From Erinaceus europaeus (lineage: Eukaryota > Chordata > Mammalia > Eulipotyphla > Erinaceidae), in the NCBI RefSeq assembly GCF_950295315.1, contig NC_080166.1:102474999-102538998 (forward strand): 64,000 bases of DNA, in the 5' to 3' direction. The position numbers were made by a program, and so were the translations under genes. A model generated the notes under the pieces. That model made no database searches and was not told the origin of the DNA. It was given only the letters and a program-made list of their open reading frames with translations. The stretch's first letter is position 1; each line of letters starts with the position of its first letter. This document shows, one piece after another, positions 21,573-33,345 of this stretch.

Positions 21573-21983
21573 TGAATTGTTAACTTATTCTTTTGAATAA
21601 TACACCATGAGGCTTTTATTTCATGCTTTGTCCCTTTGTCACAAAATCCTGCTCTAAGATAAAGTCTGGATATTTCAGAGATTTCTGCCCACAGGCAATA
21701 GAGGGTTGTATTGCTGCAAGTGATCACCTATAACTGATGTCTGACTGTTGCCTGGGTCTGGAGCTTGTGCATGGGATAACTGTAATAAAGTCAATATCAT
21801 GTGGCATCAAAATAATAACATTTGGATAATGACAGTTTTAAGTACCCTTATCTTGATATTACTCCCTTAGACATGTATTCTGATCTTTGTCTATGTAATG
21901 TATAATCAACCACCTGGTGTTTTGTCTGAACATGTACATTGATGTAATGCATACATTTATGTAATGTTATGCAATGTTATGTA
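21573..21983. other. Unclassified sequence, possibly an old LTR or DNA-element remnant
   Basis: No gene seen. The stretch has mixed composition (tgggtctggagcttgtgcat, ctgtaataaagtcaatatca) that could be an old LTR, but no ends could be placed. Confidence 0.3.
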
Positions 21984-22000
21984 ATGGTATGCATACATTT

Positions 22001-22861
22001 TTTTCTTTTTTTAATTTTTTTATTTTTTAATTGGGGAATTAATATTTTACATTCAACAGTAAGTACAATAGTTTGTACATGCATAACATTCCCCAGTTTC
22101 CCATATAAAAGTACAACCCCCACTAGGTCCTCTGAATCCTTCCTGGACTTGTATTCTCCCCACGCACCCACCCCAGAGTCTTTTACTTTGGTGTAATATG
22201 CCAATTCCATTTCAGGTTCTATTTCTGTTTTCTTTTCTGATCTTGTTTTTCAACTTCGGCCTGAGAGTGAGATCATCCCATATTCATCCTTCTGTTTCTG
22301 AGTTATTTCACTCAACATGATTTTCCCATGGACAGAATATTCACCACAGAAGAGATCCAAAAGTCTGAGAAACACATGAAAAAATGCTCCAAGTCTCTGA
22401 TTGTCAGAGAAATGCAAATCAAGACAACAACGAGATACCACTTCACTCCTGTGAGCATGTCATACATCAGAAAAGGTAACAGCAGCAACTGCTGGAGAGG
22501 GTGTGGGGTCAAAGGAACCCTCCTACACTGCTGGTGGGAATATAAATTGGTCCAACCTCTGTGGAGAACAGTCTGGAGAACTCTCAGAAGGCTAGGCATG
22601 GACCAACCCTATGATCCTGCAATTCCTCTCCTGAGGATATATCCTAAGGAACCCAACACACCCATCCAAAAAGATCTGTGTATACATATGTTCTTGGCAG
22701 CACAATTTGTAATAGCCAAAACCTGGAAGCAACCCAGGTGTCCAACAACAGATGAGTGGCTGAGCATGTTGTGGTATATATACACAATGGAATACTACTT
22801 AGTTGTAAAAAATGATGACTTCACCATTTTCAGCCGATGTTGGATGGACCTTGGAAAAATC
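22001..22861 (-). mobile_element. Twin-primed L1 (5'-inverted), with 17-bp TSD
   Basis: Target-site copies atggtatgcatacattt lie at 21984-22000 and 22862-22878. From 22001 a T run and antisense L1 3' end run to about 22325. From 22326 to 22861 the sequence is sense ORF2 C-terminus. The two parts meet at the same L1 position: the sense part ends at ...ttggaaaaatcat and the antisense part begins with the reverse of tcatgttgag. So the element is an L1 3' end with its distal part inverted, almost without loss, the expected product of twin priming. The sense part keeps an open frame of 221 codons starting at 22328 that includes the C-terminal cysteine-rich motif. Confidence 0.92.
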
Positions 22862-22878
22862 ATGGTATGCATACATTT

Positions 22879-24290
22879 ATGTAATGCATACATTTTTACG
22901 AATAAATACTCTTTGAAGCTTGAGATGGAGGGCACAGACTTGACATTGTCCTGGCTAGGAATGTCATGTGTGTTCCCATCAAACCTCTTCTGATCAACTG
23001 TATGGTGATTGACTGTGGTTACTTTCTTTCCATTTTAAGCCTATCTAATCTCAAGGCCCTGGCCACTGGTTAAGGTTCTCTCCACCTGTGAATTCCCATA
23101 ACAATTATTTGTTTTCTTTGAGAACATTCTCCCAATTGACGTGTGAACAGTATCCTACCCTGCATTCCTCTTGGTACGCAAATGAACCAGAATAATCAAG
23201 AAAATCCTGCACACCTTGGTAGGGTGGTTAGAGTCTAGAAACAAGGAATCTCTCTCTTTGAAATGTATATGACTGGGAACCAGGTGATGCTTGGGCTGTC
23301 AGGGGTATTAAGTCTACTATATCAACAAAACTTGCCTAATACTTAATTTTAAAGGTATATGAAATGGATCAAAGTGAATTAGAAAATGACAGACAACTGA
23401 AGACATCTTTTGAACTCCAGGACCTAATCATGCCTTAAGCACGATCTTTCTCTTTGATTTCACAGATACATGAACTTTAAAGCTGCCCCCCCCACACTAA
23501 AACTAGTTAGATGTACCTTTCTATTATTCAGACCTAAAATCTAAATTCATGAAATTATATGGGGTATTATGTGATCTATAGTTATGAAAAAAAAAAGCCA
23601 AAGGGATATTCTATTAAACTAGATTTTTTTTTTTTTACAATACGGATTTATTTACATTTACAATATGTTTTTCTTGAATGTATTCTGGAAAAAAAAACTC
23701 TTGTCAGCATTTTCTGTTCCAATTCATAATGTGAGATAATCGCATTTATATAAAGTTAAGGCTATGAGCATTACTAACAAAATCAGTGCATACATGCAAA
23801 TACATTTCCAAGAACCCTTAAGTAAAATATATTTCAACATATTTATACTGAAAAATATTTATCCTAGAAAAATTCTTATATGCCTTTGTTTTCTGTTTTT
23901 GCTGAAATTATTCATTTAAAGTGTTTTCATTAATTATTAAAATGTTATTCTTATTTGATTTTTTGTTTTTATTATGATTTTCATGTAATTTTAAAATTTT
24001 GATTTGATTCTGATTACTTACAGAAAAATATTTTCATGAGCATTATAAGTGGCCAATGTATTTGACTGAAATGCTTAAGTATTAGCTAGGTAAAACTAGA
24101 AAATTTACATATTTAATTTCAGAAATATTTAAAGTGTGGAGGAGGTACTATATGTATAAATAACATAATGTATAAATATTTAAGATAAATATGATAATCA
24201 AGCTCAGCTGGTGTGGTGGGATTTTTATATCCCCCACCTATCATGCTGATATAAAATATTGTGTTCATGTGGCAACAAATGTTTGTTTGT
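22879..24290. other. Unique sequence, no gene seen
   Basis: No coding signal. 22900-23460 has more balanced composition than its surroundings and may hold an old LTR-like remnant, but no ends were found. Confidence 0.4.
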
Positions 24291-24299
24291 TTTTAACCC

Positions 24300-24415
24300 G
24301 AATAGTGCTCAGCTCTAGCTTAGGTTGGTGCTGGAGCTTGTACTTGGGACCTCTGTAGTCTGACATTAAAGTCTGTTGAATAAACTGCTATACTAATTTC
24401 TGAACCCCCACTAAG
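24300..24415 (-). mobile_element. Second tRNA-derived SINE family, reverse, diverged
   Basis: agtgctcagctctagcttag, tggtgctggagcttgtactt and gttgaataaactgctatact match the reverse body and head. Confidence 0.65.
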
Positions 24416-24597
24416 AATTTATTATCAAATTAAATTTGGTTTGATACTTACATAAGCATTCAATTCAAAACATTGTGGAACATTTATGTTCAGAGATTTG
24501 TACCAGATATAATGAACTGTGCATATACATTCTTGTATTCTAAATATCTCAGGAGATTAACAATATATGAAGGGTTTTTGTGTTATAAGAACTATAA

Positions 24598-24868
24598 TTT
24601 TTAATATTTATTTATTCCTTTTTGTTGTCCTTGTTTTATTGTTGTAGTTATTATTATTGTCATAATTGTTGGATAGGACAGAGAGAAATTGGAGAGAGGA
24701 GGGGGAGAAAGAGAGGGGGAGACAAAGACACCTGCAGATTTCCTTCACTGCTTGTGAAGCTGACGCCTCTGCAGGTGGGGAGTGGGGGGCTCAAACTGGG
24801 ATCCTTACTCTGGTCCTTGTGCTTTGCCCCACCTGAGCTTAACCCACTGCGTTACCACCCGACTCCCA
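24598..24868 (-). mobile_element. tRNA-derived SINE (A type), reverse, with TSD
   Basis: Complete reverse copy ending gcgttaccacccgactccc. The flanks aagaactataattttt (from 24587) and aagagctataattttt (from 24868) form a one-mismatch target-site duplication. Confidence 0.9.
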
Positions 24869-24889
24869 AGAGCTATAATTTTTAAGAGA

Positions 24890-25480
24890 ATAACTACATA
24901 TAGAAATAATCATTCATGTTCACCAATTTCCATGAGAACATATGTACTTTATTTGTTAATATGTTAGTGTTTATATAGGAAAGAGAGAGGAACTCTGGGT
25001 GTATGATAGTGGAAAAGGACCTAGGTTGGTTCCTGTAGACACTTACTACAGGGATACTGTGTACATATGGGTTAACAACTAAATTATAAACCAAATTAAC
25101 AACAACTCAATTTAATCCACCAGTAAAGTGTAAGAAAAAATAACAGGTGTCCCTTTCCTCTCCCTCCCCACATATCCAGATGAATAGTTTTCTTTCCACC
25201 ACCCATCCTCATAGGGTACAAGTCTAAGAGTCTAGTATGCACACTCAATACTACCATTACTGGAACACATATAACAACATAGCAAGAAAAATAAAATAAA
25301 AACCTAAAATGATTTTTTCCAATGGTACTTCAGCATGAAAGGGTGGTATAAATAGGTGACAATATCAAATCCATGTCATATGTACTATTTTCCCCCTATG
25401 AAATTTAGCAGAATGGTGTTGCAGTGAAAGATACCTCCTCAGTGAAATAAGCAATAACACTTCTTGCAGATTAGTGTTTT
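24890..25480. other. Unclassified sequence
   Basis: No gene seen. It contains a more GC-balanced part (25130-25260) without a recognised match. Confidence 0.4.
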
Positions 25481-25494
25481 GTGCCTTTTTTAAC

Positions 25495-25755
25495 ACAGTA
25501 CTGGGGGATGAACTCAGAGATACACATATGTATGACATCAATGAATCTGACTTGTATTTTTCTATTTCCTTAAAGAGAAAGAGGAATAGCCAGACAGTGA
25601 GAGATGATTAGGAAAGAGAGATATGACAGCAATGGGGTCTCCCATCAATGAACATCTCCTGGTGCTGTTCATGTTGCTCCCATGAAGTGCCAAGGATTAA
25701 ACTCCAGGGTGCATAGCCATGCATTTAATCTATGGAGTCAACCCCACCATTTATA
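25495..25755 (-). mobile_element. Old tRNA-derived SINE pieces, reverse
   Basis: acagtactgggggatgaact and gtgccaaggattaaactcca are reverse B-box regions of two diverged SINE copies. Exact limits are not clear. Confidence 0.5.
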
Positions 25756-25759
25756 TAAG

Positions 25760-26620
25760 AATGATTGATTATTGTTGTTAGGGTTCACCTAGATAACAAC
25801 TATGCTTTGTCTGACATTTACAGCCGTGTGTACCTACCTCCCTAGAATTTTTCATGTAGCATTCATTAAATTTTACCCCATTTTACAGGCCTTATAACTA
25901 GTGATCACTATTTACTAACAGCTACTTTGTAGTTCATATTCATCCAATTGTTCTAATATCCATTTGTAATTAGACTAGAACATAAGCAATCAAATTAATA
26001 AGCATATCGAAAAGAAACTTATCCTTGTAATTTTTATCCTTAACCATGGACTGTGTGTTTTGAAGCATTCACATACTTAATGCAGTTATTCTGGAATTAT
26101 ACTTTCAGTAATATTTGCTTCTTCTTTCTTTTTTTTTTTATTTTCAGTGAATGATTCATAGTTGTGTGGATTCTACCTCAGCAGTCTTCTCTCTAAATTC
26201 CCATATTGAAAAAGAGTCTCTTAACTCTTAATTAAATATATCATATTTTTTGTAAGGATATAGATTTTTCTAAACAAAATACTGAACATTTGCAAAGATA
26301 TTCTGATTAAATGGTAAATTAAGATTTTGTTTGTAAACATGTAATTTACAAAGGTGTTACATATAATTGCATTATATATAGTTTTATACTATCAAGAATT
26401 GTATACATGATATTTTACATATACACATTAAAAATAGGTGGAATATTTGCAGTTTTTTTTCTTTTTTTAGAAGTTTTCCTTCTTTTTCTCTAAGTTATTT
26501 CAAGAATTTCATAAATAAATTTAAATTTCTTGGAGAAAATCCTGAGCATTTAAAATTAAAGTTGAACTATCTCACAACACATAACTATTAACTAACAATC
26601 AGCTGCAGAAACCTTATTTT
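25760..26620. other. Unique AT-rich sequence, no gene seen
   Basis: Nothing recognisable. Confidence 0.5.
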
Positions 26621-26624
26621 GTTT

Positions 26625-26765
26625 AAATATTTTATCTACTTATTAATGAGAAAAATAGGATAGAAAGAAAGAATCAGACATCACTCTGTTTCATGTACTG
26701 CTAGGGATTAAACTCAGGACCCTCTGCTTGAATGCCTTATCCATTACATCACCTTCCAGACCACA
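26625..26765 (-). mobile_element. Third SINE family, reverse
   Basis: gaatcagacatcactctgtt, gggattaaactcaggaccct and the reverse head ccattacatcaccttccaga match the copy at 43970-44122 and the forward copy at 27039. Confidence 0.8.
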
Positions 26766-27038
26766 ATCTTAATATTTTTCTTCTCTAAATAACTTCATAC
26801 CTTATTAACATAAATTCTATATTTTACTTCAAATATATAATCATGTAACATAAAAGTAAAAATATTATTTCTGGATAAATTAACAAGCTCATTAAATTAA
26901 ATATGTTTCAATTATATGATAAATTTAACTGTTCATTGCTTTCTATTAAAGCATGTAGGATAAATAAATTTGTGTAAATATGCATCTAGGTGCTTTTAAA
27001 GTGATTCTAAGTAATCAAAATGGAGAATCTAAAATTTA

Positions 27039-27180
27039 GTGGTCCAGGAGGTGGCGCAGTGGACAAAGCTTTAGACTCTAAAGTCTAAGTTTGATCCCCA
27101 ACACCACAAATGTCAGACTGATGCTCTGATTCTAACTCTCTTGTCCTTCTCTTTCTCTTTCATTAATATATATAAATATA
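27039..27180 (+). mobile_element. Third SINE family, forward
   Basis: Head gtggtccaggaggtggcgca and gtggacaaagctttagactc are tRNA-like; the B-box-like gtttgatccccaacacca and a CT-rich end follow. Confidence 0.8.
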
Positions 27181-27234
27181 GACACATATATACAATGTAA
27201 TTATCACAAATTCCATATACTCAAATGCATAATT

Positions 27235-28415
27235 TTTTTTAAATTTATTGGGGAATTGATGTTTTACATTTGACAGTAAATACAATAGTCTGTACATGCA
27301 TAACATTTCTCACTTTTCAATATAACAATACACCCCTACTAGGTCCTCTGTCATCCTTCCTGGACCTCTATTCTCCCCCCCACCCACCCCAGAGTCTTTT
27401 ACTTTGGTGTAATACGCCAATTGTAGTTCAGGTTCTACTTGTATTTTCTCTTCTGATCTTGTTTTTCAACTCCTGCATGAGAGTGAGATCATCCCATGTT
27501 CATCCTCCTGTTTCTGAGTTATTTCACATAACATGAAGTTTTCAAGGTCCATCCAAGATCGGCTGAAAATGGTGAAGTAACCATTTTTTATAGCTGAGTA
27601 CTATTCCATTGTGTATATATACCACAACTTGCTCTGCTACTCATCTGTTGTTGGCTACCTGGGTTGCTTCCAAGTTTTGGCTATTACAAATTGTGCTGCT
27701 AAGAGCATATGTGTAACACAGATATTTTTGGATGGGTGTGTTGAGTTCCTTAGGATATATCCCCAGGGAAGAACTGCAGGATCATAGGGTAGGTCCATTT
27801 CTAGCCTTCTGAGAGTTCTCCAGACTGTTCTCCACAGAGGTTGGACCAATTTATATTCCCACCAGCAGTGCAGGAGGGTTCATTTGACCCCACAACCTCT
27901 CCAACATTTGCTGCTGTTACTTTTTTTAATGTATGACATTGTCACAGTAGTGAAGTGGTATCTCTTTATTTGCATTTCTCTGACAATCAAAATTGGAGCA
28001 TTTTTTCATGTGTTTCTCGGCCTTTTGGACCTCTTCTGTGGTGAGTATTCTGTCCATGGTCTCTCCCCATTTTTGGATGGGGTTATTTGTTTTCTTTTTG
28101 TTGAGTTTAGCAAGCTCTTTATATATTTTGGTTATTAAACTCTTGTCTGATGTATGGCATGTAAAGATCTTCTCCCATTCTGTGAGAGGTCTCTTGGTTT
28201 GAGTAGTGAAAAGCTTTTGCTGTGCAGAAGCTTTTAAATTTGATGTAATCCCATAGGTTTATACTTGCGTTAGTTGTCTTTGTAATTGGATCTGTTCATT
28301 GAAGATGTCTTTAAAATTTATGCAGAAAAGTGTTCTGCCAATATTTTCCTCTAAGTGTCTGATAGCTTCTGGTCTAACATCCAAGTCCTTGATCCACTTG
28401 GAATTTACTTTTGTA
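27235..28415 (-). mobile_element. L1 3' half, antisense, 5'-truncated
   Basis: From a short T run the antisense 3' UTR (ttggggaattgatgttttac, cccctactaggtcctctg) passes into the ORF2 C-terminus (27540 upward: ccatccaagatcggctgaaa, gttgctgctgttac-like motifs). The frame is broken by several stops and shifts. It ends near 28415 where similarity to ORF2 stops. The subfamily is the same as the twin-primed copy at 22 kb and differs from the full-length L1 at 35-42 kb in its 3' UTR. Confidence 0.88.
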
Positions 28416-28419
28416 TGCA

Positions 28420-29395
28420 TGATGTTTCTTAGGGTAATAGTAGTGTAGAAACACTTATGGCATAACATTTCTCTTTAGTTACAAAATTCTTTTTTACACT
28501 TATTTCTTAAATTAATGTTAAAATCATGCTGTTATACGTTATAAAATCTTAGCCACATAAGGCTTAACATTTTTTTGCTAACATTAATAAAATACAGAAA
28601 TGCTATGACATTATTAAGCACATTTTATCATGCTGATCATAGATTTCACTTTGCATGTACCTATTATTCCTGCTCAAGTTAATATATTGTGTATATTGCT
28701 GTTTGTGCTTCTGCACTCTAATTACTTCGTAAATCCTTTATTAATGAATACAGCACTACTCTTGGATATTGAAGAATGAATTCACTCTAGGTTAAGTGGA
28801 GAACTTCTGTTTATTTCCAACATAGGTGCATGTTAATAAGGACTTAATTTCAGTTTAAAATAAATAATAAAATGACAGGATATATATTTTATATGTAAAC
28901 AACAGTTTTTGAAGTCACATAGAAGAGAAAAATTTCTATACCAATTCACTTCAAAATATTCACTCTGATTTACATTGCTTTAGAAAGGCCTCAAATGAAT
29001 GAGTTATATATCCTTACACATTTAACTTTCATCTTTGACTGTTTTAATTCTAAAGGGCATCTGCTTTCATTCTTCCCTCCTTGATGTCATGCAGTTTCAT
29101 TTATATATATACATACAGTTTATGAAGCTCAAAATAACTAGTACATAATTTAATATATAATTATTACTGGCATTCCAAAATATTCAAACATTGGTATCTT
29201 AAGGAATTGAAACTATGGAAACAACAACAACAAAAACAAAATAATTGAAATTAATATATCATCCATTTTACTATTTTTGCTTAAAACATTATTGCTGCCA
29301 TACTGACTGAAACTCTTAACTGAATTTGTTTTTATTCTCTTCCACATATTTCTATTCCCAAAACTATTTGACTAAAATACCCAATCTCTCAACAA
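28420..29395. other. Unique AT-rich sequence, no gene seen
   Basis: Nothing recognisable. Confidence 0.5.
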
Positions 29396-29399
29396 ACGT

Positions 29400-30345
29400 T
29401 TTTTTTCTTTTTGAATAATGTACACATGCTTACAGGCATTCTTAAGGGGTTTGATTCAATTAAAATATTTGATATAAGGACTCTTCTCATTGTTTTCCAG
29501 TGGTACTGAGTCAATTTACATTCTTGTCTATAATGTATAAGGGCTTCCTTTTTTGACCACATCTTCTCCAGCACTTGTTTCCATCCCTTTTGATGTATGA
29601 AGTTCTCATAGATGTGAAGTGGTAGCTCTGTTGTCTTGATTTGCATTTCTCAAATAGTCAGTGATTTTCAGCATTTTTGCATATGTCTGCTGGCTTTCTG
29701 AATATATTCCTTGATGGAGACTGTTAAGGTCTTCCCCAGATTTGTTTATTTATTTACTTAAGGTTTTAGTTATTAGCCATTTGATGTTTGATGTGTAAAA
29801 ATCTTCCCTCATTACATAAAATATTGTTTTTTTTTGATGATGGTTTCTTTAGCTATGCAGAAAATTTTCAGTTTGTAACCTATTTGCCTTTTAATTATTG
29901 TCAGTGTTTTATTTTAACTCTAGTTTTTTGTTTGTTTTGTTTTGTTTATTTTCACTGTAGACAGAAACAACCAGAAAGAGAAAGAAAAATACTTCAGCAC
30001 TAAAGCTTCCTTGAACTTAGTTCTTTGTGCATGGTTAAGTGTGAATTCTTTTGAGTGAATGAGCTACCTGTGAACCCTTGTTATTTTATTTTTGCCTCCC
30101 CTCTCCCTTGCTATTAAGCTGTAGTCTCACTTCATTTCTGAAGAAAACATAGTATAATGTTATATTGATCTTCTCTTCTGCATCTTATGGTTTCCAGTCT
30201 AACATCCAAGACTTTGATGAATGTTGAGTTGAATTTTATACACTTTGACATGTGATTATCTTGTTTTCTGTATGACACAACCTAGTTTTCCAAACAAGAT
30301 TTACTAAAAAGACTCTCCTTTTTCCATTTAATAGACTGGGATCTT
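29400..30345 (-). mobile_element. Old L1, antisense, decayed
   Basis: ttgttttccagtggtactga, cttgatttgcatttctcaaa, cagtctaacatccaagactt and aagactctcctttttccatt are antisense ORF2 landmarks in the correct order. Indels and stops are frequent, so this is an ancient mammalian L1, much older than the hedgehog-specific copies. A segment at about 29930-30120 does not align well and may be an insertion. Confidence 0.75.
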
Positions 30346-30354
30346 TTGTCATAC

Positions 30355-30480
30355 ATTATATATACAGTATAATACTACTCAGCTTTAAGAAAAAATAAAA
30401 TCTTTTTTGTAACTAGGATGAAACTTGAAGAAGCAAAATAAGTGAAATAAGCCAGAAGGGAAAATATCATGTGATCTTGT
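30355..30480 (+). mobile_element. Old L1 ORF2 3' piece, sense
   Basis: tataatactactcagcttta, aggatgaaacttgaagaagc and taagtgaaataagccagaag are sense ORF2-end landmarks. They lie next to the antisense piece, which suggests an ancient 5' inversion. Confidence 0.65.
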
Positions 30481-30490
30481 ATTAGAGGCA

Positions 30491-31262
30491 GTTTTTTTTT
30501 TTTTAATTTTTTATTTAAGAAAGGATTAGTGAACAAAAACATAAGGTAGGAGGGGTACAACTCCACACAATTCCCACCACCCAATCCCCATAACCCAACC
30601 CCTCCCATGTTAGCTTTCCCATTCTTTAGCCCTCTGGGAGCATGGACCCAGGGTCGTTGAGGGTTGCAGAAGGTAGAAGATCTGGCTTCTGTAATTGCTT
30701 CCCCGCTGAACATGGGTGTTGACTGGTCGGTCCATACTCCCAGTCTGCCTCTCTCTTTCCCTAGTAAGGTGTGTCTCTGGGGAAACTGAGCTCCAGGACA
30801 CATTGGTGGGGTCTTCAATCCAGGGAAGCCTGGCCAGCATCCTGGTGGCATCTGGAACGAGTAATGAAGTTGAAGGGTTGTCATTCCACACGTGAAGTCT
30901 CTGGATACAGTCTGAGGTGAAGCATGTTGAGGTGGCAATCGTTGTTTTGGTTAGGTTGTGATCGGCGGATGCAATATTATTTGGTTTGGATTGGGAGATG
31001 CACACGGGAAAGTGGGCCCTATCCAAGGGTTCCAGGACTGGGGGAAGTAGGGGCTCTATAGTGAAGATGTGAGGTTCCTGCTGTCTTAGGGTTCAAAAAG
31101 ACAATCGATAGTTAATATTATCATCACATTATTTGTTATTTGGGTTAACTTTAAAAAGTCCCTTTGTTATGGTTTGCTGTACAGTACCCAGTATCTTGTA
31201 TATAGCTGTGCTATTGGATGCTTCTAATCTACTTGGTCTAGGCAGTTTTGAGTACGAGTTTG
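30491..31262 (-). mobile_element. L1 3' UTR copy, antisense, lacking a 281-bp intron-like segment
   Basis: It follows the antisense 3' UTR of the full-length L1 from the poly(A) side. At 30858/30859 (tctggaac then gagtaatg) it jumps from L1 position 42055 to 41773. The missing 41774-42054 segment ends in an acceptor-like cttttcaatcaccag and has gtgaga two bases inside its start. After the jump it continues to the region corresponding to about 41370. The copy is otherwise close to the full-length L1. Confidence 0.85.
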
Positions 31263-31284
31263 TTCCCCACATGTTTAAAAATTT

Positions 31285-31502
31285 GTCACAGGAGCTGGGT
31301 GGTGACACACCTGCTTTAGTCACACGTAAACAATGTATAAGGACCTGGATTCAAGCCCCAGGTCCCCACCTGCAGGGAGAAAGCTTTGCAAGTGGTGAAG
31401 TTGAGCTGCAGGTGTCTCTTATTCTCTCTTACTCATTATCTCCCCTGCCCTCACAATTTATGGCTGTCTCTATTCAATAAATAAAGATCATAAATTTTTT
31501 TT
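31285..31502 (+). mobile_element. tRNA-derived SINE (B type)
   Basis: Head ggagctgggtggtgacacac, B-box gattcaagccccaggtcccc, body gtggtgaagttgagctgcag and an AATAAATAAAG tail. Confidence 0.85.
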
Positions 31503-31509
31503 AAATGTT

Positions 31510-31905
31510 TGTCACACATAATCCCAACAAAGAGTTGAGAAGAAAGCATGATGTTCAGGAATATTAAACTTTATTCAGGAAAACTGAGAACACCCACATG
31601 TTAGGCCCAAGAGAGAGAAAGAGAGGGAGAGAGAGAAAGTCAGAGATTTTACTCACATGTTGGTAGGCCCACCTAGGCAGAGAGAAAGAGAGTGTGTGCT
31701 TGTCAGTCTTTAGTCACAGGGTCCCAGCCTCACCTAGGCAGAGAGAGTAAGCCACCACCACAGGTCTAGTTTATAAACATCTAAGTCCTGCTTCAACCTC
31801 CTTTTTAAGCCACACCCACATCTGTTACCACTCCAATTTTCTGTGCAACAGTTGCAACAGTGTCTGTGTTCTCCTGAGCATTTCCTGGCTTTTCTGACCT
31901 CAACA
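31510..31905 (-). mobile_element. LTR, antisense (possible 3' LTR with internal remnant)
   Basis: On the minus strand it starts TGTTGAGGTCAGAAAAG and ends TATGTGTGACA. AATAAAGTTTAATATTCC near the end is a likely polyadenylation signal. Two GA-rich blocks with a shared cacctaggcagagaga form an internal duplication (about 31670 and 31731). Matching 6-bp flanks were not found. Confidence 0.65.
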
Positions 31906-32160
31906 ATCCCATTCATAAGTGGGATGTAAGAAACAAAGAAAGGGAAAGTAGACAGTGAAAGTTAATTAGAAATGGTTTATTGCAGTAGGTCTAAGGACTC
32001 CAAAAGGCTCAAAGATTTGGGAATTCAGTGTTGTATGACAGAGGACGATTTTAATTTGGTGAAGGATGTGCTGTGCTGGCACATCCTTATGGGGACATAA
32101 GAAACTGTACACTTGTGACATCTTATAAACCAACATATTCCCCAATAAGTTATCTAAGAA
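31906..32160 (-). other. Possible ERV internal remnant next to the LTR
   Basis: The + strand caacaatcccattcataagt and gggatgtaagaaacaaagaa could be the reverse of a 3' internal end before a 3' LTR. Balanced composition continues to 32160. No retroviral protein can be recognised. Confidence 0.35.
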
Positions 32161-32167
32161 ATACATA

Positions 32168-32335
32168 TAAAAGGGCCATCAAGATAGCTCAACAGGACAG
32201 TATACCTGCTTTGCCATGAATGTGATCCTGGCTTGAGCCCAAGCCTCACCTCACTGGAGAAAGTGGCTTCATTGTTCTGTATCATTTCCCTCTCCGTCTC
32301 TGTCTGTTTCCTTCTATCAAGTTCATCCCAGAGCA
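32168..32335 (+). mobile_element. tRNA-derived SINE, divergent type
   Basis: Head gggccatcaagatagctcaa, B-box-like gatcctggcttgagcccaag and a CT-rich end ctccgtctctgtctg. The head resembles tRNA-derived SINEs but fits none of the other three families well. Confidence 0.6.
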
Positions 32336-32339
32336 TGAA

Positions 32340-33190
32340 GTTTTGATAATGGAGAAAAGAAACAAAATGATATGAGAGATAGTCAATTTGAATTTGGTTC
32401 TTAGAGCTTGTATCCTGATTTATCAGATTTCTCCAAAGAAGTCATAGTTGTGTTTGAGACATACCTAAATCTAGTGTAGCAAAACAACATTGTATGACAT
32501 ATTGCAGTCACTTAGAAAGGATCATAGAAAACATTTCAGATTCACTTTATAACTGCACTGCTTTCATGGAACTGAGATAGAGGTATGGTGAATAAATAGA
32601 GAAACAATGCATCAAGGAATAAAATCGTATGTGGGAAATTATTGTTAATAGCATGTCTTAGTGTTTTATTAAAAGCGATGACCTTGAAATCAAATAGAGA
32701 TTAAAGAGGTTAAAATTAATTTCATGTGGGGAACTATATAACACTGAATTAATTAACTATGATCGTATTTAATGTACCCTTTTCCCATTAAATTCAGGGT
32801 GGAAATGTACAACTATAAAGAATTATAAGATATGTTCTATCTTGACCCAGTGGGCTCTCCAGAGTGATTAATTGTGATCTTCTCTTCTAATTGAGATTTA
32901 GTATGACTTTATTCTAATAAATTAGTCTACTTTGTACATCATTTAAAATGCTCCAATGAACACACACATTTTCCAGTTTCAGTGAATTCAACTGAAGCAT
33001 TACTGTGTTTTGCAGAGAGATTTCCTTTAAGTCCTCACTGAATAAAGTTTTAAGAAAAAAGAGGATAAAATATTTACTATATGTTGTTATGGGTTAATGT
33101 CTACTGAAATATTTATCCTGTATAATTTCCTGACATAGAGTATTACATTACAAAGTATATATGAAAGAAAACATGTTAACAATTAAAAGA
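32340..33190. other. Unique AT-rich sequence, no gene seen
   Basis: Nothing recognisable. Confidence 0.5.
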
Positions 33191-33195
33191 ATAGC

Positions 33196-33345
33196 AGGTT
33201 TCCCATCTGCAGAGGGAAAGCTTCAGTAGGGTGAAGCAGTGTTGCAGGTATCTCTTTCTCTCTCCTTTTCTATCTCCCTCTTCCCTCTGGACTTCTGTCT
33301 CTATCCAATAAATAAAAAAGATAGTTAAAAATTAATATTAAAATA
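33196..33345 (+). mobile_element. SINE body fragment (B type)
   Basis: ggtttcccatctgcagaggg, gtgaagcagtgttgcaggta and a CCAATAAATAAAAAA tail; the head is missing. Confidence 0.8.
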
